This document shows, piece after piece, positions 12,151-22,541 of a stretch of DNA of 64,000 nucleotides (position 1 is the first letter of the stretch; every line of letters begins with the position of its first letter). The DNA comes from Zizania palustris (taxonomy: Eukaryota; Streptophyta; Magnoliopsida; Poales; Poaceae). The notes beneath the pieces were generated by a model that made no database searches, was not told the origin of the DNA, and was given only the letters and a program-made list of their open reading frames with translations. Made by a program: the position numbers and the translations under genes. The DNA is taken from the NCBI GenBank assembly GCA_019279435.1, contig JAAALK010000287.1, forward strand, positions 15,748,162 through 15,812,161, given 5' to 3'.

Positions 12151-13430
12151 GTGTACTATAGTGATGAGGATATCACTAGCTCGAATATAACCATGCTTAT
12201 ACTTTACAATAAACAACTCAAGGTTCATTCATTCTATATTAAATTTACATTTTATATATTTGAGCTAAGAATGTTACACTATGAGTTGGCTTTGTTTTCA
12301 ATTACAGAAATTCTTTCATGGATCAAGCGACACATTAAGAGCACATCAAGTGAGGCATGGAATATCATGGAAGTTTATTGGGGACCAAGTCAAGGCCATG
12401 AAAATATAATATACAATTTTGGGACGTTATTTATGTGTAAAGAGAAAATGGAGATTAACTTCTACACGTTTTCGACTCAGATTCGGACAGCATGGACAGT
12501 AACAAATTCAAACATGCACAACTTTTACATGGCAACTCCAATTTGTATGAACGTGGACTTTTTGGAAAGCTTGAGACGTCCTCTTTCCAACGGAGGCAGC
12601 TACACTACCAGATTCGATCCAAGGATATTGCAATAACCAAAAGAATGCGTGTTACTCAGACTCAGACTTCAAGGAGAGCACCCGATTCACACATGCATAT
12701 CTTTCACATGGAAGCTCTAATTTAGATGATCTTTGACTTTTTTGAAAGCTGAGAATGTCTACATGGAAGATAATATATTTATTCCACCGAAAGAATCACA
12801 ACCAAGGTTTAAGAATCTAAGTTTCCTTTTTCTAGTAATCCCGTGTTGGAAATAATTATTAGTTTTCATATGTAATAATTTTTCCAAACTTTGGGAACGT
12901 CCCTAGGGCTATAAATAACCCTAGACACTTCAGTTGTAAGGGGTTTTTATTAGATAAAAGTTTAGCCAATGATACTTGTCCGTGTAAACCCGTGATCGGT
13001 TAGATCGTCGATTTCACGTTTCATAACCCCAACTACCCTTTGTGCGTCTTTCATATTCAGCAATTGTAGTTGTTCCTTTATCTTGTTCTTGCTCGTTCTT
13101 CGATTGCTTGCAAAAACAAGGTTGATCGCCGATAAGATCAACAACTCCTGGAGTTGATGTATCGATCGCTAAGGCGCAACACGAACGTCTCGTACGGTTG
13201 TATATATTTAGAGAACCCTCGTTTTCTCCTAGTCCGTGTTTCTGGAATTGAAGTTGGCGACGAGTTTCCCTTTAGAGATCCGAACAAGTATTTTAAGGAT
13301 TATTTTGTACGAGGATTCCATATGTGTTGTCATATGTCAACACAATTGATGATATATTTGTATACCACCCAGTTCGGATCTTAACGTTCCTATATGTTAA
13401 TTTTTATGATACACTGGACTGTTCATCGTA
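12151..13430 (+). repeat. LTR-like retroelement remnant, ends not found
   Basis: The stretch has phrases typical of grass LTRs: 'ttcggacagcatggac', 'ctatgggctataaataaccctag'-like promoter sequence ('agggctataaataacc', about 12907-12922), then a TATA-distal part with 'cgtgtaaacccg'. A possible LTR start is TGTTGGAAATAATTATT at about 12844. No target duplication or primer binding site was recognised and no gene is visible. A solo LTR is the simplest reading. Confidence 0.35.
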
Positions 13431-13489
13431 ATCAATTAAACAATTGTATTTGTTCTGTTTTATATTGTAAGATTTTTTGATTGTCTAGA

Positions 13490-13610
13490 TTAATCTATGG
13501 ATCAATGTATATATTTTATATATGTGTCAAGATTCATTATTACTCTATGGATCAGTGTATATATTTTATATGTGTGTCTAGATTCATTGATATTCATATG
13601 AATTTAGACA
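13490..13610. repeat. Two-copy tandem repeat, about 62 bp
   Basis: 'ctatggatcaatgtatatat' and 'ctatggatcagtgtatatat', each followed by 'tttatat..tgtgtc' and 'agattcatt', appear twice in a row. The surrounding AT-rich DNA (13430-13826) holds no gene. Confidence 0.6.
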
Positions 13611-13826
13611 TGACTAAAAAACTTACAATGATGAACGGTAATTCAAAATAACCTATAATAATTATATTTATTTTCATGATTATTTAAATGAAAGTTGGCC
13701 AAACATACCTCTCCATGTAAAATGGAAAGCGTGTCCGGACTCTAGACTTGTTGTGAGCCTATCCTCATGGATAACGATGGTTGTGCTTATATTTCGGTTA
13801 AATCAAACTCTTTGCTTGCTCGCCGA

Positions 13827-14577
13827 GAGCATTTTTATGAGAGCTCCTATAGTCCTATTCAACTCCCTAAGTTTAAAATTTAGGATTTTGAACAAAAAAT
13901 AGGTTTCAATAAAACCCCTTTCCAAATCCATTTTCTAAATTATCTCCTATCTATCTCAAAATAGGATATGGTTCTCTATCTTCGCTAGCGTCATTCTCTC
14001 CTTGCATACACCTTTTTTTGCTACTACTACCAAATCCTTGGGCGTAGACCACACCCCACACTACTCTCCTAGTGTGCCGCACCCTGCCCCTTCCCTAGCG
14101 TGCCACCCCTACCCCTTTCCCTAGTACACTGCCCCTACCTATAGCAAGGAGAAGCAGAAATGGATGATGTTGTATAAATTGCTATTGAGATCTGCGTCAT
14201 CGTCCTCATCTCTAATGATGATGAGGATGAGGAAGTCAATGAGATTTACATCTACGATGTGGACGCAGGAGAGGAGGCCAAGGAGGAGATGAACGAGGAG
14301 AGTGGCAGTGAGGACGCGGAGGAAGGGGACGATGGGGTGAATGAGGATAATATGTGGGAGGATACCACTGCATGAAGATAGTGGTCATAAGAGTACAAGT
14401 CACAGCGGGTGACTAAGTTGGTCACTGAGATACGAGAGTTTGGGGTGGATATCATCAATTACAATGAGTTCACAGGGATATACTTTTCAGTGAATTATTT
14501 TTAGGGATCAATTATGTATAAGATGATCTTTATATGAAATTTAAGGATCAAAAAATAAAGCTCTCTTAGAGATGCTC
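13827..14577. mobile_element. Inverted-repeat element (MITE-like) with acidic ORF fragment
   Basis: Left end GAGCATTTTTATGAGAGCTCC and right end (reverse complement) GAGCATCTCTAAGAGAGCTTT form an imperfect terminal inverted repeat. Length is about 750 bp. No clear target duplication was found. At about 14213-14374 the + strand can be read as a very acidic peptide ending in TGA (DDEDEEVNE, EEAKEEMNEESGSEDAEEG). It has no convincing start and may be a captured gene piece or a decayed transposase end. Confidence 0.5.
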
Positions 14578-15029
14578 AGATGATAACTGTGCTCATGTTT
14601 CAACAGAGCCCAGTTCTTTCGTGTCATTTATCATTTTTTATCTACCGGTTTATCTATTTCATATCACAAGTCATTTAATTTTTAATAAGTCGTTTCACCT
14701 TCTTATAAGTCAAATTTCTTTAATTTTTATTAATTTTATAGAAAATATACCTACAACAATGATATTAAATCCTTCATAAAATATTATTGATAGTGTATTT
14801 ATTTAATATTATAGATATAGATATTTTATCTTTAAATATCGGCAAAGTTTTTTTAAAATAAATTAAGAAAAATCGAAAGGTTTATAATCTAAAACAGAGA
14901 GACTGATGTTCTTTTTCATTGTTGTTTGTGCTTCCGAACTTAAAAGGTAACTTCGTTTTTATACCTTTTTATGGATTATTCGGTTTGTTACACTACCAGA
15001 GATGTAGGCGTGGTGCATTGCTATTATAT

Positions 15030-16106
15030 TTTTTATTTTCAGAAATAACCCCAATTAAAAAATTACTCAAATAGTCTCCCAAATGCTCTTCCTACCGTCC
15101 CAAAAGGAAGGGCCTAAACGCAAAAATTCACATGCTCCAATCGTTAGGGCATCTTCAACCAAGTTCTCATCACAACCGTATCTCGTTTTTTAGCAAACTT
15201 TACTTAAAATCTCTCTTCAACCAGCTTCCTATTTCTCTTCCCATCCTTCCTCCCCAGGTAGCCAAATATGTCTCTCTATCCTATTTTCAACTAATTTCAA
15301 CATGAGAGAGCTGGTATGTTGGAGCACACAACTAATTTAAACTATTTTTAATTTACAAATATTACAATTTTTATTAAATTCTAATGTAATTGATAGAAAT
15401 TTTGATTCGTTGAATGACAAAACATGGCTAGATTGTAAAATTATAGTTACATGATATATTAGTTGTAAATTTAGCTATTCAAATATGAATCAGTTATAAA
15501 TTTGGTTAGTGATAGTTATGAAATATTAATAAAATATAGGTAGATGAAATATAGAAAGCCAAATATAAGGAGTTGTATATTGTTTTTTAAAAAATAGGGA
15601 GGAAATTTTGATAGGGAGATCCCTATTTTTAGTTATAGGGAGGAAAAAATAGAAAGTTGATTGAAGATGCTCTTATACATTGTCACAAAAGTTAAGGCTT
15701 ATTTTTTTCACCTAAGAGTGGTTGTAGTTTTTTTTCTAAAATCTGAAGTTCAAATAAATAGTCTGGATTTTAGATCATAGAAAATGAATGAGAATCTAAA
15801 TGCTATAGAATATAAAAATGAACCAGATTCTAGACTTATATCGTGAAAACCCATTTCGTCTCTTTCGAAGTATCCTCCAAAATAGTTCATTTAATTACAA
15901 CACGATGTGATTATTTTTTCCAAACACTAGGATACACATGTTTCTTCATATTCTTGTCCACAATACTTAGACTATTCAATTAATCAAACTAATTAACTAT
16001 TTAGAATCTTAACTGAAATATACATGTTCAAAGAATGGTTTTAAAGGTTTGGGTGACTATCTGTGGAATTTTTTTGAATTGGGGTTATTTCTGTAAATTC
16101 AAAAAT
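15030..16106. mobile_element. Long inverted-repeat element abutting the CFM3-like gene
   Basis: The left arm (15030-15084: 'tttcagaaataaccccaatt' then 'ctcaaatagtctcccaaa') is the reverse complement of the right arm (16048-16106: 'tttgggtgactatc' then 'aattggggttatttctgtaa'). About 55 bp pair, with few mismatches. The interior has no ORF of note and holds a second MITE. The right arm ends about 130 bp before the chosen start codon of the gene, so it may supply promoter sequence. A Mutator-like or foldback element is possible; target duplications were not resolved. Confidence 0.5.
15147..15672. mobile_element. Tourist-like MITE
   Basis: The terminal inverted repeats are GGGCATCTTCAACCAA and, reverse complemented, GAGCATCTTCAATCAACTTT. 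TTA lies on both sides (15144-15146 and 15673-15675), the target duplication expected for PIF/Harbinger (Tourist) elements. It is 526 bp long, AT-rich and without coding sequence. It lies inside the longer inverted-repeat element, so it is probably the later insertion. Confidence 0.65.
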
Positions 16107-16140
16107 ATAAAATATAAAATATAAAATATAAAATATAAAA
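16101..16140. repeat. Seven-base microsatellite (AAAATAT)n
   Basis: About five to six copies of AAAATAT directly follow the right arm of the inverted-repeat element and lie just upstream of the gene. They are probably in the promoter or 5' UTR. Confidence 0.85.
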
Positions 16141-16236
16141 TTCTTGTTTGCTGGTAAAAGCCCAAAAGGAAATATGATGGGCCTACCCTCATATCTCCTC
16201 TCCTTGTTCGTCATTTCCCACCTCTCCTCGCCTCTA

Positions 16237-18338
16237 ATGGCGCTGCTCTTCCCACCACCCCCCGCCCTCTCCTCGAAACCTCCCTTCCCCGCCGCTCTCC
16301 GCCCGACGAGGCCACCGCACCTCTCCTACGCCACTGCTTCCAACGGGTCCGGTGTCTCCTTCGCTTCCCCGTCGACCTCCTCGCCGGACAAGGCGCCGGC
16401 GTTGGACGGTGCCGACGGGAAGAGGAGGACTAAGAAGAGGAGGACCCTGAAGCCGAGACTCGAGAAGCAGGCACTCCGCGACTGGCCTGCGAGGGCGCCT
16501 TCCCAGCGCGCCTCCTCCGCCCGGCAGCGGCAGCAGCAGCAGCCTCGCGGGGAAGACGAAGGTGCGCGCGATCAAGAACCCGGTAGGAACTGCAGCGCCA
16601 CATTGCGGTCCATCGTGGAGTACTTCGACTTCGACTACGACTCCTCGGATGGCGACGGCGGTGCCGGTGCTGGAGGCGGCGGGGGAGCTGACGACGATGT
16701 TGTGGTCCGCGACGAAGTGGCCAAGGAGGACCGGGACGAAGGGCGGCATCCCCAGCCGAGTTTCCTGCTTGGGAGCCAACCAGTCTCAGCGCCGTGGATG
16801 CACGGGGAAGAGCCCATCAAGAACCAGTTGGTTTCTGACGAGGAAGGGGCCGATAGGGATGATGCCTTCAATGATGAATTGGGTTTGGTAGACGGACAGG
16901 AGGTAGACTTGGGGAGTGATGAGGAGATTGTAAGTGAGATCTCTGAGGGGGAGTTCTCTGATGATCGTGCCGCACCAGCCACAAATTCGTCTTCTGTGAT
17001 GGATTCAGTGGTGGACCGAGGTTTTCGAGGTGGTGGATTTGATAGAGGTATCAGGAGGTGTAGTGTAAGGTCAATTGTTAACACAATGAGGAATTCAATG
17101 GAGAAAAGTAGTCGAAATGTTGCAATTGAGTGGCCTGAGTCTGAGGATTTTGTCCAGAAGCTGGGTCCTGTGCTCCTCCCATGGGAGAGGGTGGAGGACA
17201 AGGATGCGGCTTTCAGTGGTGACAGGACAGGAAATCACAGCAACACAGAGCTGGCCAAGAGGATTATCGCAGAGCCTGAACTGCAGAGGCTTAGAGATGT
17301 CGCATTGAGGATGAAGGAGAGGATTAGGGTTGGTCCAGGAGGAGTTACTCAGGTCATTGTGGACAATATTCACCAGAAATGGAAGGTGGACGAGGTGGTC
17401 AAGCTGTGGTTTGAAGGCCCTCCAAACCTGAACATGAAGAGAACTCATGATATACTAGAGGTACCTCTTGCTATGTCTCTTGCTTTGTTCATTCACATTT
17501 TTTCAGGCTGGTGAAATCCAATAGGTATTTTTGTTATCATGTTCTTGTCTATCAGGATAGGACTGGAGGAATTGTGATATGGAGATCAGGAAGATCAGTT
17601 GTTTTATATAGGGGAGTGAACTACAATCTTCAATGTGTGCAGTCATATACAAAAATAATTGATGTTGATTCTAATAAAAAGTTGGTGGTACTAATAGTGT
17701 TGTACCTATCCATGTTGAGCATAAATTGAAAAAATCAGGTACAGATGGTGTGAATCATTCAGGATATGGTGTCAAGTCCTCTCAAGAACCTATAGAGACA
17801 TTCGATATGGATAGCTTCTTGGATCAGTTGGGACCACGGTATAAAGATTGGTCTGGCCGTGGCCCTATTCCTGTGGATGCTGACTTGCTTCCTGGTGTAG
17901 TTCCTGGTTACAAGCCACCATTTAGACTACTTCCTTACAAGGTTAAAAATAGTCTTACAAATAGGGAGATCACAGCTCTGCGTAGACTTGCAAGGCAAAC
18001 TGCTCCTCATTTTGCTTTAGGTATTGAAGTGAGATTTTTTGGGAATTTTCTTTTTGTCTACTGTAAAGTACCAATCGTCTAGTAAATAGTAATTTCCGTT
18101 TTTCTTCACACTTTATATGCACTTTGTGGTTTAGGGAGAAACAGGGAACACCAAGGATTAGCTACTGCTATCGTTAAATTGTGGGAGAAAAGTTCTATTG
18201 CAAATATTGCCATCAAGAGGGGGGTTTCAAATACATGCAATGACAGAATGGCGGAAGAACTCAGGGTAAAGCACTACAAATTTCAATATAAATATGTCAT
18301 TTAGCCACATGCCCATTTTCATTGTTATATATACAATG

Positions 18339-18384
<46 letters not shown>

Positions 18385-20765
18385 AACTAAGCATGAAATG
18401 AACCTTGCTTAAAATCACATGAGATTGCTTCATAAGTAGCTATTCTGCATCTGCTGTCTTGTCAGTTGTTGGGATGTACCGCTTGTTTTTTGATTAACTC
18501 ACACTGTTTGAAGCCTTGAAAAAGCCAAATTGCTGAGTGTCATGTGCTAGGGTTTTGGGCCTAGCCCAGCCAGCCCATGTTAACAGCACCCGCGAGGCAC
18601 TGTTCACGTGAACAGTACCACCGGTAATGTAGGAGATCAGGACTCTATTAGGTTTAGGGTTAGAGGCCAATTAGATTTAGGAATAGGAGTCCTATTTCCT
18701 TAAGAGTCCTCCTAGAATAAGGGGACATCTGTCCAATATAAAGAGGTCCATAGTTTGTAATTAGAAAGTCAAAAAAGAATTAGTCAAGAAAGAATTAGAT
18801 TAGATTAGGTTGGGTTGGATCCCTACCTTGCCGGTGTGGAGGCTACCGCGCCGACGAGGCTAGGAGCCAATTTGGCCATGTTTTCCCGCAATTATTCTGC
18901 ACGTGACAACTTGATTGATGCACGTGACACTGAGAAACTTAGTGTAACAATCTAGCAAAGAACACTTATGAAATCCATGAATGGGTTTTGCCTTTCTATT
19001 TTTATCTTCAATACTAATTTACTATTGAATGCCTTCTTTGGTTGACTGCCATGCACAACTGATGATTAACTTTGAAATATGATAATTACATTCTTGGTTC
19101 TTGTTGCACATTGCAGCATATGCATGTTTTGAATCTGTGTAACGGAACACTTACAGAAATTAACAGGAGGAGTGCTCTTTTCAAGGAACAATGAGTACAT
19201 TGTATTCTACAGGGGCAATGATTTCATAGCACCTAAAGTAAGGAAAGTCTTGGTGGAGAATCAAGAGCAAGCAATCACTCAGCAGGATGAGGAAGAATTG
19301 GCTCGGCTTAAAGCATCAGCCTTGATTAGCCTCGTCCCCAAAGCACTAAAGAGTCGTCTTGTTGCTGGCACTCTTGCAGAAACTAGAGAAGCAATATCTC
19401 AATGGGGAGATTCACTTAATCATAAGCTGAGAGAAAAGGAGAAGAATCACTTGGTTCTAACAAAACATACCTCTCTTTTGAGGAACTTGAAGAGAAAACT
19501 GATTTTGGTATGTTCTTCAAACTAGATCTCTAGAAACAGAGTTTAATATTTTAACTTTTCATTATTCATTTCCAAGGTAGCATTTAACAACTTTGTTCTC
19601 CATTTAACAAAGATAACTTTGTGGTTTATATATGTAATATCAACTCCTGTGTACTTCCAGGCAAAAACAAAGGTCACAAAGGCAGAAATTGCCTTGGCTA
19701 AAGTTCAGGAAATGCTCTCTCCAGCAGAGCTTCCAACCGATTTGGAAACTATTACAGATGAGGAACGCTTCTTATTTCGCAGAATGGGCCTGAAAATGAA
19801 AGCCTTTTTGATGCTTGGTACAACGGACACTTCTCACTGAAGTGATATAAAATGCATGAGGCATTTTATGACTTAACACTATTTATTATTTTTTTTCTCA
19901 GGAAGACGAGAAGTTTTTGATGGAACTGTGCAGAACATGCACTTGCATTGGAAGCATCGGGAATTGGTTAAAATTATTGTAAAAGGGAAGAGGTTTGCAC
20001 AAGTAAAACATATTGCAATATCTCTGGAAGCTGAAAGTGAAGGTGTGCTCATTTCAATTGACAAGATAATTAATGGATATGCGATAATTTTGTACCGGGG
20101 TAAGAACTACAAGAGACCCCAAATTTTGAAACCTCGAAATCTGTTGACAAGGAGAAAAGCATTGGCACGGTCTATAGAGCTCCAAAGGCGGGAGGTAACT
20201 CAATTGCCAACTCTGATTTTACACTCTTATCTGTGAACTTTCCATATGCTGTATTTATGTTTAATCTATTGTACGGTATAAAACTTTCAGGCATTAAATC
20301 ACCACATCTCAATGCTGCGAGACAAGATCTGGAAGTTGAACTCACGACTTGTAAGTCATCTATATATGTGTTTTCTAGGACTTGTATTTTCTTGTATAAA
20401 TAAGTGTTCTTAATGGTGCTCTCTTCTGTCATCATCATCAGGTAGATATGAAAGATGCCGGGGAAAAACCAGACGCAAAATTACTTCAAACAGTTGAGGA
20501 TGATTTGTCTTCAGATGACGATAAAATAGAGGTAGGTCATACATGAGACTTGGCAGGATTAGCAAAATTCTCATTTCAAAAGCGCTCCTGCAAATCAGAG
20601 CAATTACTTGTTAATGCTGTTGCAATTACATTCCAATCCCGCACACTACTAGTGGTTGACAGGCAGCTTCTGATGTTGCAGGACGAAGGGGAGGAGGCTT
20701 ACCTGCAAACTTACAACAGTGACAATGAAGAAGAAGCTGATGATGATCCGAAGAAATACCTCTGA
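16237..20765 (+). CDS. CFM3: Three-CRM-domain organelle intron splicing factor, CFM3-like, nine exons
   Basis: CRM proteins bind group II introns in plastids and mitochondria; maize CFM3 is known to act with CAF proteins in chloroplast splicing. Exons by GT-AG sites: 16237-17460, 17556-18020, 18135-18265, 19157-19507, 19661-19817, 19902-20194, 20291-20350, 20442-20531, 20682-20765. CRM domain 1 spans exons 1-2 (MKERIRVGPGGVTQ carries the GxxG loop; ends VVLYRG). Domain 2 spans exons 2-4 (APHFALG, NTCNDRMAEELR, YIVFYRGND). Domain 3 spans exons 5-6 (RFLFRRMGLKMKAFLMLG, HLHWKHRELVKI, YAIILYRGKNY). The C-terminus is acidic. I chose ATG 16237 because MALLFPPPPALSS begins a transit-like peptide; ATGs at 16174/16177 are in frame upstream. 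The total is 951 residues only if one base is added: exon 2 switches frame between CVQSYTK and VEHKLKKSG, probably at the A-run 17676-17680. CRS1 also has three CRM domains, but the wording of domain 3 fits CFM3. Confidence 0.87.
18340..18379. repeat. (AT)n microsatellite in intron 3
   Basis: About 19 AT units within the third intron of the CRM gene. It is likely to be length-polymorphic. Confidence 0.95.
18538..18929 (+). mobile_element. Solo LTR / TRIM-like insertion in CRM gene intron
   Basis: A 392-bp sequence with TGTCA...TGACA ends is flanked by CTGAG on both sides (18533-18537 and 18930-18934), a clean 5-bp target duplication. It contains 'ctgttcacgtgaacagtacc' and 'ccaatataaagagg', a TATA-like site. 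The element at 38898-40424 carries a similar 'cacgtgaacagtacc' block in its 3' LTR, so both may belong to one broad group. No internal region is present, which fits LTR-LTR recombination. It lies in intron 3 and does not touch splice sites. Confidence 0.82.
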
Positions 20766-22541
20766 GTTCATGCAGTTTAACTGGTTAAACTCCAGTGAGT
20801 CCAGCCTTCGTCTCTCTTAGTTGCTTGTTCTGAAGAAGGTTCCGATTAGTAATGCAGTACATGCCCATGTGGTGAGATTTCAGTAATGCTACACCTCAAT
20901 AGTCAGAATAGCATGGAGACCTACTCAAGAGGCTGGCATATTTTGATTTATCTATTGCCCTTTTTGAGAGCTACGAGCAGCTACAGCTATAGATACTCCT
21001 AGAATCTCCAGCTCCTCCATTAGTCCATATTTTGGTGATTCTCCCAAATAGTCCATATTTTTTCTTAGATTGTAAAACACGGTAGTTATAGAATCTAAAG
21101 AGAGCATCAGTTTTTCTAAATTCTTACCAGCTATATACTACTCATCAACTGCGTATTAGAATTCAGAATTTTAAGGTCTCCAAATAGGCCTTGATGTCTT
21201 ATTACCAACACAGGCTGACTTGCAACAGCATTAAGGGTTTTATTGAGGCATTGCGAGACAAACGACAAAGAGGATGTTAAGTGTCCATTCACTATTTGCA
21301 GTTGGTCACTTCCATAGCTCCATGCCTCCATGTCTGATGGTCTTCCACATTCTACAGATTTAGGAAGGTTTCCTTGAACATGTCCGAGTTCTGTCCCTAT
21401 CACAGAAGTTTGCAAAGTGGCAAAGTGAAAATCAGGCTCATGTGACTTCCCGTGGCAGCACTGCAGCAGTTGTAAATTACTTTGCCTAATTCCCGACTTC
21501 CTTTTGCATCAGTTGTAAACTAGATCATTTTCTACTGACGAATCCTCTGATTCATACTAGATCATGTTATGACATGGCCTGCGTGAGTTTTATATGAACA
21601 CGGAAAAAATTTGTATGCTTTTAGGAACTGTTTTTATAATAAGTTGTTTTATTTATAAAAAATGTAGAGGAAAATAAATTATGAGCTCTTTGAGAGACTA
21701 TATTATTACTAGTCTCAATTATTTTATTTGGATGACAAAAGACTAAAATAAAGTGTTTGGATGAAGGGAGCGGATATTTGAGTGTGAGTGTTTAATTTCT
21801 ACCAAAGTGTGCCATGAGTATTTTATTCCTTTCTAGACTAATAAACTAAAAATAAGATTTTACAACTTATTAGATTACTGTTGTAGATTGTAATAATTGG
21901 CTTAAGCCCACGAGTACGGCAAAATTTAAGGAGAATAAAATGATAATTCAATATATTAAAGCATGGAGTGGTCGTCCGTCCGCAGCTCCCTTCCCCGTTC
22001 CCCGTGCAGCGCCTCTCACTTCCTATAAAAAACCAATCAAAACTTATACTCTAAAAAAACCGGTGCAACCACCCTAAAAAAACCGGTGCAACCGCCGTCA
22101 AACCGCGAGGTGCGCTCAACGTGCCCCGCCCCCTGTGCAACCGCCTGCCCCCTGTGCATGCATGCTCGCAAGCAGGTTTCATTGCGTGAGAAGAAAAGAG
22201 GAAAAGAAAAAAAGGAAAAAGAATAAAAAAGAAAATAAAAAACTAGAAAAAGAAAATTGTATTTATATTTCAGTCTTTTAATTTATGTATTTTACGCGGA
22301 AATAAAAAACTATTATAAAATAAGATTCTGTTACAAAGCACAAGCCTCTGACTAGTGATAATTCAATATAGCCTAGGACCAGAATTTTTACTGGGTCGGG
22401 CTTACCTTTCAAGGCCCAAGAAGAGCCCAATAAAATTCCTCTTCCCCGTCTTCCCTTCGTCCCTCGCTTGCTCCTCTCCATTTCGAAATCTCTAGCTCCC
22501 ACCAATTCCCCACCCTTTGCCGCGATCGAGTTCTCCATCCG
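20766..22541. other. Intergenic region between the two genes
   Basis: It begins with the probable 3' UTR of the CRM gene. No further gene was recognised; a short frame at 21131-21415 on the minus strand has no recognisable content. 21620-21960 is AT-rich with MITE-like phrases ('aaagtgtttggatgaag') but no clear ends. 22040-22100 repeats 'aaaaaaaccggtgcaacc' twice. 22195-22260 is a purine-rich A/G tract. The last 250 bp should hold the promoter and 5' UTR of the next gene; I saw no convincing TATA box. Confidence 0.6.

Noticed and set aside
14989..15010. CACTACCAGAGATG as a CACTA transposon end
   Set aside because: No matching inverted end, no 3-bp target duplication, no transposase nearby.
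17635..17740. A 106-bp intron in exon 2 of the CFM3-like gene to explain the frame change
   Set aside because: The donor CAAT|GTGTGC is poor and the intron would remove VQSYTK, which is typical of the end of this CRM domain; a one-base change is simpler.
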